Origin: Euborellia annulipes
Lineage: Eukaryota > Arthropoda > Insecta > Dermaptera > Anisolabididae
Direction: 5' to 3'
NCBI GenBank assembly: GCA_023213315.1
Contig: JAKCPI010004370.1
Coordinates: 62,001-126,000, forward strand
DNA length: 64,000 nucleotides
The notes below the pieces were generated by a model, which worked only from the letters and a program-made list of their open reading frames with translations, was not told the origin of the DNA and did not search any database. A program made the translations under genes and the position numbers. Positions 11,191 through 21,775 of this stretch are shown here, piece after piece (positions within the stretch are counted from its first letter, which is position 1; every line of letters starts with the position of its first letter).

Positions 11191-11316
11191 GGGAGCGTAC
11201 AAGTATTACGTAACGCAATTTGGTGGGAGGGGGTCTCGTGCAACGTTACTATGCGTTACAAGGGAGAGGGGGGGTTGAACAGCGCGTTACTTAACTGGTA
11301 TTTTAGGTATGCTCCC
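11191..11316. mobile_element. Short MITE, GGGAGCGTAC...GTATGCTCCC
   Basis: The terminal inverted repeats are GGGAGCGTAC and GTATGCTCCC, with inner inverted words GTATTACGTAACGC and GCGCGTTACTTAAC. There are two G-rich blocks. The type is widespread in invertebrate genomes, as I recall; it is non-coding. Confidence 0.65.
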
Positions 11317-11603
11317 TTTTTGTTTCTTAATGAGTAGCCTATACATTTCTAATTATTTTCTTTTATCTCAAGTTTCTTGTTTTTGTATTGAAAATTTGTA
11401 TTGTGATTGCTTGGACCTGTCCACCGAGGATTGGTGCTTCTAATATTAATTCAACTTTTTTAGGCAATCCCGACGCATTTGGGAAAATGATATGCTAGCC
11501 TACTACCCTTCTCTACGTTTGGTAAAAAAATTAAAATAATCCACAACGAGAGAATCTTATTGTTTCTGAGATATTTCGGTACAAACAGAGAGAGTTGATT
11601 TAC

Positions 11604-11740
11604 CTGGAATCTCACAGTTTCTCCCTCTTCTGCCACTCTATTATGTGGAACGGCATAAAACTTCGGTGCAACAACTTTAAGACGCCTTTGTCTTGTAGCG
11701 ATTGGAGTTATTTCTCGATCTCGCTTGTCATCAAGATGCC
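11604..11740 (-). CDS. Ig gene exon f: basic linker plus strands A-B of the next Ig domain
   Basis: The acceptor is CTTTGGAAAG and the donor CAG|GTAAAT, phase 1 in and phase 0 out. The exon encodes a charged linker (HLDDKRDREITPIATRQRR), then LKVVAPKFYAVPHNRVAEE and GETVRFQ. The A-P-K-F start and E-G-E-T-V-x-F pattern are the A and B strands of an I-set domain. Its cysteine is the first residue of the next exon. The acceptor has a weaker polypyrimidine tract than the others, but the phase match supports it. Confidence 0.87.
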
Positions 11741-11816
11741 CTTTCCAAAGAAAAAAACAAAAACGTTAAAAATAAATCCAAATTTGAAAGAATAGAAGAG
11801 GAAAAGAAAAACATAC

Positions 11817-11948
11817 TTGGTATGGATGGCGATTTACTACGAGATGGCGTAGCTCGAGGGGTTGACCTGGGCGTCGAGCATCCTGAGGGAATCAATCCTG
11901 AAGGACGTGACAACTGACTCGAGAGGAGATTGTCTTTCTCCTCAGCCA
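11817..11948 (-). CDS. Ig gene exon e: Ser/Thr/Pro/Arg-rich inter-Ig linker
   Basis: The exon has a TTTTTTTCTAG acceptor and an A|GTATGT donor, with phase 1 on both sides (132 bp, symmetric). It encodes AEEKDNLLSSQLSRPSG followed by a linker containing STPRSTPRATPSRSKSPS. This is a low-complexity region with repeated S/T-P and R-S pairs, which are potential phosphorylation sites. Similar SP/RS linkers are known in UNC-89/obscurin-type proteins, and this is the main reason I favour that family. Being symmetric in phase 1, the exon could be skipped without breaking the frame. Confidence 0.85.
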
Positions 11949-12318
11949 CTAGAAAAAAAGTAAAAAAATTAATTTCTATTTTCAGGGCAAAATTTTGTTT
12001 TTATTAAAGTAGACTATTCGTCATACTAACTATTACGTGGCTTATCAAGGTGATGGTGCTATCATTAAAAAATAAAATAACACTTCCTAATAAAGATGTA
12101 TTATAAAAATAGAAAATTATTTATTTAAGCCTTGAAAATATCATGTGTCACCTGAGAGTTTTAGAGACGTAACAAGTTTTAAAAAAAAATATGACAAGTT
12201 CTCTTCTAGTGTCATTTTTGATGAAAGTTCTAACTACATAAAAACGATTCATTTATTTTGGTCTTTATAGCTTAGGACTTTGATTGTTACAATATCTATT
12301 ATTATTATTATTATTAAT

Positions 12319-13464
12319 ACTTTCTCTTACCTCTATATATGTTAATATATATAGAGAGAGAGTATTGGATTAATGTCGAGATTTTGACGGATATACATGT
12401 TTTGAGGTCAAATTCAAAAAAGTGGTTTTCGCGACATGGTCTGTCTGGGAACAAAATATCTCAAGAACGAAAAGAGCTAGGAAGTTGAAATTTTATATTT
12501 AAGTTAGGCACCTCCATGGGACGTGACACGAAGCTTTTGGACAAAATCGGCCCAACAGTACTAGTACTTTATTGATGTACTTTTTCAGTTTTTTTTTTTA
12601 TTTTCTCAAAATTCGCTCCAACGATTTTGATTAAAATTCAAAAATCAATTATTTTTTAGATGCTCTTTAAAATGTATATTCTCAATAATATTGAGATGAT
12701 GGCTGAACTATTAGAAGATATGAGTAGGATGGCAGCCAGGAAAGAAATCAGACAAAAAATTCAATCAATTTTTATCTAATTTTATTACGATCGCCGACGT
12801 TTCGGACGCAAATCGCGCCCTTCCTCAGGACAATCGATGGTTAATGAAATACAGACGGACGTATTTTTTAATTAACAATATATAAACACAATTCACGGGT
12901 GTGAGATGCATTGTTTTGTACTGTATATATTTGCTGTTACTCATTGAACCCTTTCGAATTAAATTTAATTTAGTTCAATGAGTAACAGCAAATATATACA
13001 GTACAAAACAATGCATCTCACACCCGTGAATTGTGTTTATATATTGTTAATTAAAAAATACGTCCATCTGTATTTCATTAACCATCGATTGTCCTGAGGA
13101 AGGGCGCGATTTGCGTCGAAACGTCGGCGATCGTAATAAAATTAGATAAAAATTGATTGAATTTTTTGTCTGATTTCTTTCTTGGCTGCCATGTATATTC
13201 TCATTTTGCTCTCAAAATAGTTTGAAGACTACTTTACTCTTGTACTTCATAGGAAAGATATGAAATATGGTTGCCATGGTAACAAAATATAAATATTTTC
13301 TCATACTAATAAATTTTACAACTTGAGATTCGAATGTACCGTACTGTTTGAAACTAAATATATGTCGACACAAAAAATCTGGTGTGGCAAGCACAGAACC
13401 CAACTTTCGATTACCGAAGGCAAGAGAAAGTTGTGTGCTGTGTGACCAGTCACACCAGATTTTT
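12319..13464 (+). mobile_element. Hairpin-terminated repeat interrupted by a foldback
   Basis: It starts ACTTTCTCTTACC and ends with the AATCTGGTGTG ... CACACCAGATT hairpin (13371-13463). A 0.5-kb foldback (12685-13190) has inserted into it, duplicating ATGTATATTCTCA (12672-12684 and 13191-13203). Removing the insert restores the order seen in other copies. Confidence 0.82.
12685..13190. mobile_element. Foldback with two hammerhead-like cores, 13-bp target duplication
   Basis: The arms of over 200 bp begin GGCAGCCAGGAAAG and end CTTTCTTGGCTGCC. Each arm carries CTGAGGA, a 6-bp stem II (GGGCGC / GCGTCC), GAAAC and GTC, at 12788-12836 (minus) and 13086-13133 (plus; stem II there has lost one base). 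Stem I flanks CGATTGTC and GGCGATCG pair fully, with two wobbles. Confidence 0.82.
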
Positions 13465-13651
13465 AATATTGATGTTCCTTTGATTGGTCTTGTTATTAAT
13501 CAACGTATGAAGTACAAAGGGGCTAGAGAATAATATATCAATAAATTTCACATTTAATTATTAAATAATTTTCGAGATTAATATTCAAAGAATATCTATA
13601 ATTTTTTTGAGGGAGGTATATAGCTGAATGTTGATATTCAAATAGGTAGAA

Positions 13652-13900
13652 AAAATGAACAAAGCAGCTAGTTATATTTCAATTTATTATCAAACCAGGG
13701 CCGACGTTTCGGTCGCTTATGGGACCATCTTCAGGGCCAGATTAATGTCTGAAAATATATATATAATCCTCGCCAAGTTATATTGGGCATACACAGATTA
13801 TATATATTTACAGACATTTGAAGATGGTCCCATATGAGACGGAAACGTCGGCCCTGGTTTGATAATAAATTGAAATATAACTAGCTGCTTTGCTCATATA
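13652..13900. repeat. Foldback repeat with hammerhead-like core (copy 3)
   Basis: The arms begin ATGAACAAAGCAGCTAGTTA and are mirrored near 13900. The left arm (13697-13740, minus strand) has CTGAAGA, a stem II with GGTC/GACC, GAAAC and GTC. The right arm is degenerate at the CTGA position. It lies 33 bp beyond the donor of exon d. Confidence 0.72.
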
Positions 13901-13932
13901 TTTTTTTTTTTTTTAAAGAACCTTTAACTTAC

Positions 13933-14089
13933 CGTCAACAACGAGAACAGCAGACGTAGATGCTTTTCCTAGATCGTTAGACACCACACAAGTGTATTCG
14001 CCTTCATCCTCTGGGTAAACATGAAGAATAGAGAGTCTGGCTACATCGCCATCAACATCAGCAACGAAATCGCCACCCAGACGGACAAG
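13933..14089 (-). CDS. Ig gene exon d: C-terminal half of the same I-set domain
   Basis: The acceptor is TTTTTATGTAG and the donor G|GTAAGTT, with phase 0 in and phase 1 out. The exon encodes LVRLGGDFVADVDGDVARLS, then ILHVYPEDEGEYTCVVSNDLG and KASTSAVLVVD. The D-E-G-E-Y-T-C motif is a canonical I-set strand F with the second cysteine present, so this domain (exons c and d) has both cysteines and the tryptophan. The 2 kb intron downstream holds a ribozyme-like foldback (13652-13900) and a hairpin-terminated repeat with a nested foldback (12319-13464). Confidence 0.93.
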
Positions 14090-14163
14090 CTACATAAAAA
14101 AAATCGATTTATTGAAATAGAAGAGCGAATGAAAGAGAAAGAGAGAAAGATTGATGGGCTTAC

Positions 14164-14299
14164 TCTTCCATTACGTTCCCAGCGTATATCAGGTGGTGCA
14201 GGAGTAGCAGCCACCTGGCATTCAAGGGTCACCGCATCTCCATCACAACAGCGCAGGTCACGTAACTGGCGGGTCACTGAAGGTAGAGTTTGTACAGCA
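14164..14299 (-). CDS. Ig gene exon c: N-terminal half of an I-set domain
   Basis: The exon has a GTGTTTAG acceptor and an AGA|GTAAGC donor, entering in phase 2 and leaving in phase 0. It encodes AVQTLPSVTRQLRDL, then CCDGDAVTLECQVAATP and PPDIRWERNGR. These are strands A-C of an I-set domain, with the strand-B cysteine (LEC) and the invariant core tryptophan (IRW). The intron to the next exon is only 74 bp, so the two halves of this domain form a compact pair. Intron position after the strand-C tryptophan recurs in the other Ig domains of this gene. Confidence 0.92.
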
Positions 14300-14500
14300 C
14301 TAAACACAAACACACCATAATTCAATTATTAATAATAATACACTTATTCATATATCCTCAAGTATTGAGTTCATCGACATCGGAATGTTTTCTAGTTGAG
14401 TATCAAATATATAGACCAAAATTGCAGAAAAAAGTCAATAAATTAAGTTAGGTTTTTGACAACAATTCAACGCCAAAGAGTCTCAAACACCAAGAATATT

Positions 14501-14751
14501 TTTTTTTTTTTTTTTCTCATTCACACTCACACTCACACACATTCACACTGTCTTTTCGGCAGCTCAGGCCATATAAGACATTTACGATAACCGTTATTTA
14601 TGAATTTATATATATTAGGGTCCAGGCATTTTTATTTAAGCCATCTGGTATCCAGATGGCTTAAATAAAATCATCGGACGCCTGGGGTCCGAACCCGCGA
14701 CGTTTGGTATATGAGGTTAGCATGCTAACCTCTACACCACCCCCGTGGGCC
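14501..14751 (-). mobile_element. tRNA-derived SINE, minus strand, 11-bp target duplication
   Basis: Full-length copy of the SINE family, head at the right (GGTTAGCATGCTAACCTC, GGGTTCGGACCCC on the minus strand) and A-tail (T run on plus) at the left. The repeat CCAAGAATATT at 14490-14500 and 14752-14762 flanks it. Confidence 0.88.
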
Positions 14752-15060
14752 CCAAGAATATTCATTTGAACAGAATTAAAGAGATGTAGAATATATATAT
14801 ATACATGTATAATCTGATAAGCTGACAACGTAGCAAAAGAAGAGCGAAAAAAATAATTTGCTGAAGCTTTAATCTATATATTTCGGGATTAATTAGCTTT
14901 CAATAAGAAACAATTTTATTATTTTCTATTATTAATATTTTTCATTTTTTTTGTCAAAAATGTAATTTATTTTCTTTTTCATACATTTTGCATCTAAGTT
15001 CTTTACAAACAAAATAATATGGATTTGAATTTAAAATTTCTCTTGTGAAAACTCACTCAC

Positions 15061-15109
15061 CTGTGTTTAACAGAGCCAATTTCCATTTTGCCTCCTCCCT
15101 TGCCCTGCC
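15061..15109 (-). CDS. Ig gene exon b: 49-bp Gly/Lys linker microexon
   Basis: This very small exon lies between TTCCTTTTCAG and the strong donor CAG|GTGAGTG. It enters in phase 1 and leaves in phase 2, exactly as needed to join exon a to exon c. It encodes QGKGGGKMEIGSVKHS, a flexible Gly/Lys linker just before the next Ig domain. Only 16 codons are involved, so coding potential alone would not reveal it; the call rests on the splice signals and on the phase match on both sides. It could be alternatively spliced, but skipping it would shift the frame (phase 1 into phase 2), so it is probably constitutive. Confidence 0.78.
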
Positions 15110-16783
15110 CTGAAAAGGAAGAAACCAAAAAAATTAATTTATCAATTCGTTATGACTAAGAATTAATAAAATATTTGCTTATTAAAATAGAAAGAATTCG
15201 TATTATTATTTAATTTTAATATACAATACTAATAATAACTAATTCATTAAAATTTTGTTTTTAATATCTTGCTATTTCTATTTAATGATTGTTGCCAACT
15301 TTTGAATGATATAATACAAAATATTTCTAGCCATGTTATTTATGGAATGCGTTCTCCAATAGTCACAAATCCAATTATTGTTGCCCAAGTAATTTTTCCT
15401 TCAGAGTTTGATACTGCAGCCAGTAATATGTACCTCTACTTTTTTTTTTTAAATATTATTTTACGTCGATAAGAAATTTCGACATTTTCAATCTTCCCTG
15501 TGCTGGGAAATTCATTGTCTTGGTGACCTTTTTAAATAGAATATTATTATGTTTTAGGATACAAATCTAAAGGTCAGTTCGATTGTTTTCGTTCTTCTCA
15601 TTTATCATTCTTAATGGCAATCAATTCTTTTTAGGAACATTTAATTTTTTTCTCGTGACATTTGAGGTTATATTCTACATCATTTTAATTGTTTTTTTTA
15701 GACTTTTTGGTATCCGAAGTCATATAGACTCTAAATTTATGTATATTAACGATATAGTGATTTATGAAGATTTATTTTTTGTCTTTGCAGCATCTTAGGT
15801 CTTATAGAAACACCATGAATATACATTATTAGAAACTAATTAAAGAGATGTGGATTATATACATGTATCAATTATATATCTTAATGTGATGAGCTGCCAA
15901 TGTTCGCAAAAAGGAATTTTCATACTAGGAAAGTTACACAAAAGAACAAATTTTCTATTAGAAGAATGCAATTTTTTTTTGTTCGAGAGGACAGGCACGT
16001 AGGTGACGTCACATATAAGTGAAATAATAAATATTTATATACTCTGGTTTTATTGTATATCAGCGAAGAGCTCTTGAATAATTTCCATTTTATTGGAAAG
16101 CAAATTTTCTCTTTTTCTATTCTAATGCTTCAAAGAGATTTTGTATATATATATTAGGTATAGAAAATTGAACATCTGTTGCTTTATGGTCTTTCTATTA
16201 TCTGCCAAGAGATCATAATTATAAATCACTTTTGAAATTAAAATCGAAACCGCAATTACCATATAAGTCATTGGGATAACTATCTTTGCTAATTTAAATA
16301 CAATATTTATCGTACCATAAGTTTTCTCATAAATATAAATTTAAATAACAAGTCGCAAATGCCGGCGGGTATCGCAACTCGCCCATTAATGGGTGGGGGT
16401 GCTTTTGTCTTTTTACTTTTCATTATTAAAAAAAGAAAATTTCAAAGCTTTTCATAACGAGGCCCCGCACTCTAGCGGGTGTATTATTAGATTTTGTTTG
16501 TTCTTTATCCTGTATAAACAACCTTGCAACTTCACCCTCCCCCCTCCGAATTTTATGTGAGTTGTTTCCCTTGTTGGATCACTAAATTCGTCATCATATA
16601 ATGGAACAATGACTAATAATTGTAATATCATTCGGAGTGTAGCCATATTTTTTTCATATATATCGTTTACCATCACTATTACGTCATACTTAGCAACTAG
16701 GATTGCCATTCGTACTTTATAATAAAGTATTGTAGCTACTAAGATTTAAATTTTCGACCGTTGGTTCTCGTTGAAGCATTTTG

Positions 16784-17018
16784 TAAATTAAAATTAAATA
16801 TACAAATTAAACACTAGGTTATTTGTTTCAAAGGTTTTATTAATTAAAAATTAACACTTGATACGTATTTCGACAATTTCTTGTCATATAGTATTGGAAT
16901 GTAATCACTTCTGATAATGACAAGAAATTGTCGAAATACGTATCAAGTGTTAATTTTTAATTAATAAAACCTTTGAAACAAATAACCTAGTGTTTAATTT
17001 GTATATTTAATTTTAATT
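16784..17018. repeat. Palindrome with ribozyme-like variant core
   Basis: The arms of about 100 bp (AAATATACAAATTAAACACT mirrored near 17000) contain the GATACGTATTTCGACAATTT word. On the plus strand 16906-16949 reads CACTT, CTGATAA, a GACAA-GAAA-TTGTC stem, GAAA, TACGTA, TC, AAGTG. The layout is that of a hammerhead except that the core CTGANGA has G8 replaced by A. Confidence 0.7.
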
Positions 17019-17106
17019 TATTGTAGCTACGTTATTTCGAGTAATTATACTTTGGTGGTCGCACCAGTTTTATTTTTTTCTAAAGTGTTAGACACAACGT
17101 TTAAAA

Positions 17107-17593
17107 ATCTGGTGTGACTGGCGCACAGCACACAACTTTCTCTTACCTTCGGTAATCGAAAGTTGTGTACTGTGCTTGTCACACCAGATTTTTTGTGTCG
17201 ACATATATTTAGTTCCCGGCAGTAGGGAATATTTGAATTCAGATGTAAAATTTATAAGTATGGGAAAATATTTATATTTTGTTACCATGGCAACCATTTC
17301 TCCTATCTTTCCTATGAAGCACAAGAGTAAAGTGTGCTTCAAACAATTTTGAGGGCAAAACGAGAATATACATTTTAAAGAGCATCTAAAAAATAATTGA
17401 TTTTTGAATTTTTTAATCAAAATCGTTAGAGCGAATTTTGAGAAAATCGAAAAAAACTGAAAAAGTACATCAGTAAAGTACTAGTACTCTTTGGCCGATT
17501 TTGATTAAAAGCTTATTTTTCCGGTCCCGGGGGGTGTTTAACTTATATATAAAATTTCAGCCTCATTGCTCAATTCCTTCATGCTTAAAATTG

Positions 17594-17633
<40 letters not shown>

Positions 17634-17796
17634 ACACACAGACACACAGACAGACCATGTCGCGAAAACCACTTTTTTGGATTCAGGGGACCTCAAAACG
17701 TGAAGATCCATCAAAATCTCGACATCGAATTTTTGACATGAATCCAATACTTTCTCTCTATATATATATTACATATATACATAGGTAAGAGAAAGT
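17107..17796 (-). mobile_element. Hairpin-terminated repeat, complete copy
   Basis: The hairpin (17107-17192) is at the left and GGTAAGAGAAAGT at the right, with a (CA)n run in between. About 690 bp; A runs on both sides. It matches 1688-2370, 22857-23520 and 56286-56965 in module order. Confidence 0.85.
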
Positions 17797-18189
17797 AAAA
17801 AAACAAAAAATAGAAATAGTGATTTTTATCAATGTTTATTTATATATGTAAATAGGTCTTAACAAAGAGAGAATGTGATGTCAAAGAATATAAATGAGGC
17901 ATCTGTCTATCTATCATTGAGAAATCGTTTAAATTTCAAATAGACTGGGAGCCGTGTCAGTAGCACCTACCTCCGTGTAGGTGTCACAGGCTGCCAATTG
18001 TTTAGATACAGGTGTCATACATAGGCCTCCTACATGTGTCACGGCGACCACACACCTGTGCAGTTGCATTCATCCCTCTTCTCTGCATAGGCCTCCCCAA
18101 GCAACCGGGACAAGTAGAATGAATTCTAAAATTTGCCACATTCCTCTTGTGTCAACATCACATTTTCCAGTTGCCTTCCATTTATCAGA

Positions 18190-18298
18190 ACAAACGTACA
18201 CACAGTCTTTTCGGCTTTTTACGATACCCGTTATTTTGGAAATATATCAAATGGAGGTCCAGGCATTCTTATTTAAGCCATTTGGTATACAAATGGTT
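18190..18298 (-). mobile_element. SINE fragment, truncated
   Basis: It contains the SINE tail and body words (GTCTTTTCGGC, ATTCTTATTTAAGCCATTTG), but is cut at ATGGTTC, where the CACTGTAAAAA element begins. Confidence 0.7.
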
Positions 18299-18896
18299 CA
18301 CTGTAAAAAAAAAATATGAATTTTCAATCATTTTTCATATACTTCGGTGATTTAATATTAATATACCCAGGATATGAAATAAAATTAATATAAAAGTTTA
18401 TGAACAAATTACCAACTTTTAAACTTATCTTTTTCTTTGTGTGCCGCCAAATTTTGAAATCGTTAAAAGTGCACTGCGCGACAAGTTGAGAATCACTGGT
18501 CTAAACGTTCTCAAATAACTCGACTACCTCAAGGAATTTTTATTAATATTATTTTATAATTATTTTAAGGAAACTTGAAATTATTCTTTTAAAATTTATT
18601 TCACAAATCTAAATTTATTAAATTCTGGTTTGAAATTCGCGCTCTAAACTATTTAAATATTTATGAAGTATCAATCATACTAATTAAATAATTTTTATAA
18701 AGTAATTCAACTAAAGAGCTATAAAAATTAAAATTAAAATTAACAATTTTTACCAAAATAATTAATTTTAAAATATACAAGAAATTTGTTAGGTTGGCAA
18801 CAAATTGAACTTTCTCATATATATTCATAAACAGTTTATGAAACAGAGTTCCTATACTTGTATAGGAAGTTTTTCTTGAAACTTTTTAACAGTGTA
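18299..18896. mobile_element. MITE-like element with CACTGTAAAAA ends (copy 2)
   Basis: The termini CACTGTAAAAA and TTTTTAACAGTG match the element at 2692-3076. It interrupts a SINE. The interior is AT-rich and non-coding. Confidence 0.5.
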
Positions 18897-20036
18897 CACC
18901 AAGCTCGAGGGCAGAAAGATTTAAAAAAATAATTGAATCAAATTCAAAGAGAACAGAAAAGGAAAAGGCCGTAGGTGCATAAAAGACGACCGAAGGTGGG
19001 CGACGTGGCTAGTGTCCATTTATTGAAGCATTTCCTTTAGATAAAGCAAAGCAATTGTTCGTTTTTATACTCTTTTCTTACTCCAAAGAGGAGTTAACTC
19101 TTTTTTTTTCTTTCCTTCTCCCTCGCTCTTGGAAACCATTTAACTTATCTTTCCTTTAAAAAGCTCACTTAAACACTTTTACAATCATCTTTTGAATATT
19201 TTATTTATTGATATTGCATTCCAAAGGATAGGAGAGGAATTTCCAGAGAAGTGTTAAAACCTTTTAGATAGCACTCACTCTTCAAGATGTTTCTAATTTA
19301 TATTCAAATGACTCTTTGATGAGCTTTTCCTATTCTTCTTCTTCTTCTGGAAATTTGTCACGAAAAAATGAACGAATATCCTTTTTAGTTGGGATTTTAT
19401 CAAGCCTTCAAAGAGTGGCGTTACTAAATTAATCATCATTAAGAATTTGCTTAATAGTGCGTTAATTTCTTGGCACAGGCCCAGGACCTCTTAGAAGCGC
19501 CTCTTTAAATTTGATTTCAAGTCCACAAGGGCTTGAATATTCTCCATCCATACGAGAATATTCCATTAATCTATTCTTATATACAGTGTATATAATTTGC
19601 TAATTATATTTGATATTGCTATATATAAACGAACTAATTTTTTCCCAAATACTTATACAAAACTTAATGACAAATTACTGAAGCTTCTATTGAAATTGCT
19701 TTACTTGTCGCAAAAAAACTCATACCGTTGTCTAAGATCTAGTTTTACCAGCTGCAATACAAATTCGTGAAACGATTCAGAAATGGCTGAACTCTGCCCA
19801 GTCGCTCCAATTCGCCAATATTGAGCGACATAGAAAAATCTGTAGATATAATTGTAAAGATTCGCCCAAAAAAAAGCTAGTTATAACCGCATATTTGCGA
19901 ATTGGACCGACTGGGCAGCATTTTTTTATGGATGTGTGAATGGGAATCTTCGATTTTCTTGGGAGGGCTTTCGAATCGTTCACACCTCTCCCTATATACC
20001 CGTATATATATATATTTTTTTTTGTTAAAGGATGTT

Positions 20037-20620
20037 TTAGGCCCAATTCACACACAAGTGGCGTATGGCGTGGCGTGGCGATGGCGTGGATCTGGCTTCT
20101 GCCACTTCTGTGTTAACCTATAGCCCAATATACACTGACATGGCGTGGCGGAGGCGTGGCGAATGGCGCCGAAACCACACCATTCCGACGCCATCTATGG
20201 CGACCATAAGTGGCGTTCGCCACTAGCAAACCATTGGTTTCGCAACCTTTGCCCTTAAATTATTGATGCGATATGGATTTTAATATCCAAATTTGCTATA
20301 TTTCATTACTTTGTAAAAAATTAAATATTAAAATAAATTAAATATGGTTAAATAAACATAAATAACTACACAAATTATAAAATAAATATTTTTATTTAGA
20401 TTTAATATTTAAATGCATATGCAGAATATCTATCTTGATTTGGAATTGGAAATCTTGTTGGAAATATTTGCTCAGATAAAGTGACTGGAGTGGACTGAGC
20501 CATTTGTGTGTGTATGCACGCGCCACATCTTATCCACACCACGCCACGTCCAGCGCCACGCCATCGCCACGCCATCGCCACGCCAGTGGCAAACGCCACT
20601 TGTGTGTGAATCCGGCCTAA
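20037..20620. mobile_element. Foldback element with GGCGTGGCG minisatellite arms
   Basis: The terminal inverted repeats are TTAGGCCCAATTCACACACA and TGTGTGTGAATCCGGCCTAA. Next to each end lie repeated TGGCGTGGCG / CGCCACGCCA words, giving a local GC spike in AT-rich DNA. The middle (20240-20450) is AT-rich. No target duplication is visible and the superfamily is unknown. Confidence 0.72.
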
Positions 20621-21775
20621 GGAAGGTTGACCCTCTCAGGGTCTGTTAGCTGGAATATGGAGAAAATCAGTAAAAAAATTGACCGGGGGAAAAAAAATCG
20701 ATCATTTTTAATATGAATTTTTTTTTGCATTTTAAGCGACAATATCCTCCCCCACATTCCCCCCTTGGAATCAAATGTTTATCTTTTTGGACTTTTCACC
20801 TCTCTAGACCTTCAGAAGAAACATTAAGGCTAAAATATTCCTTTTCATCCCTCCAAATTTGATTCATGGCCCTATAATTAACGAAAAGGGGTGGAAATAA
20901 GTAGAGGGCTCTCCCCCGAAAACTGTAAAAAAACGGAGGTCATATTTGCATTCAGGAGGTCATTTTACTTAATAATCTGAAGAAATTATTTCGGGGCTCG
21001 AAAAAAAATTTCATTTTGCCTACTAGTGTTATTTGAAAGTCAATTTGACGTGCCTTCTAACAATATGCGATTTTTTGTCGATAGCATGAAAACCGTTGGC
21101 TTTACTAAAAAATGTTAAACGTAAATTGAATGCTCTTCAAAAAATTACTGACTACTCTTTTTGCTAGACCAACGGTTAAGGAGTTATTGGTATTAATAGT
21201 CAAATTTAGGGGAAACCTATGAACTATGACCTTCTGGCGGGCTAAGTAAACGTTGTCTGATCGGTCTAAAATTTTATTTAAATAAAGAAACAAAATACGG
21301 GTACGTAAGTGTTTTCAGATTTTAGACTTCACATTTTATGGACCACCCTAATATATATGTATATTAGATATAAATATATAGGTAAGAGAAAGTAATAATC
21401 GTTAGAATGTTTTCTAAGAATATAGAAAACTTCATTTCGTCATCGAGTCCCAATTGATAGTTCATTAATTGACCAAAACAACAATTCAGTAGCTGTCAAT
21501 TTTTTTTTTCCTTTCTAGCTAATAAAAGTAATAATATCCGAGATAAGATAATTTTCTAAAGTGTCTGCGAGTTGATTTTTACCATCTGGCGTCCCACCGA
21601 TGGCGCCTCAAACAGCAGGTCACTGATACTCAAAACCGGTCGTTAAAATCTAACCTTTAGCTACGATCGATGATAAGAAGCCAATGATGAATGCGCTACA
21701 TATTTAGATATACGTATTAAACGATAAAATTGATTGGAGAATTTCGCGTTAGGCGGTATATTTAGCAGTGCTTAC

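Larger units (their letters stand above)
15110..21775. other. 6.7-kb intron between exons a and b
   Basis: Apart from the elements listed separately, it holds only AT-rich sequence with short simple repeats. I see no further exon in 15110-16780 or 18900-20036, and nothing distinctive in 20650-21340. A tail motif TAGGTAAGAGAAAGT near 21380 is a remnant of the hairpin-terminated family. Confidence 0.6.
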
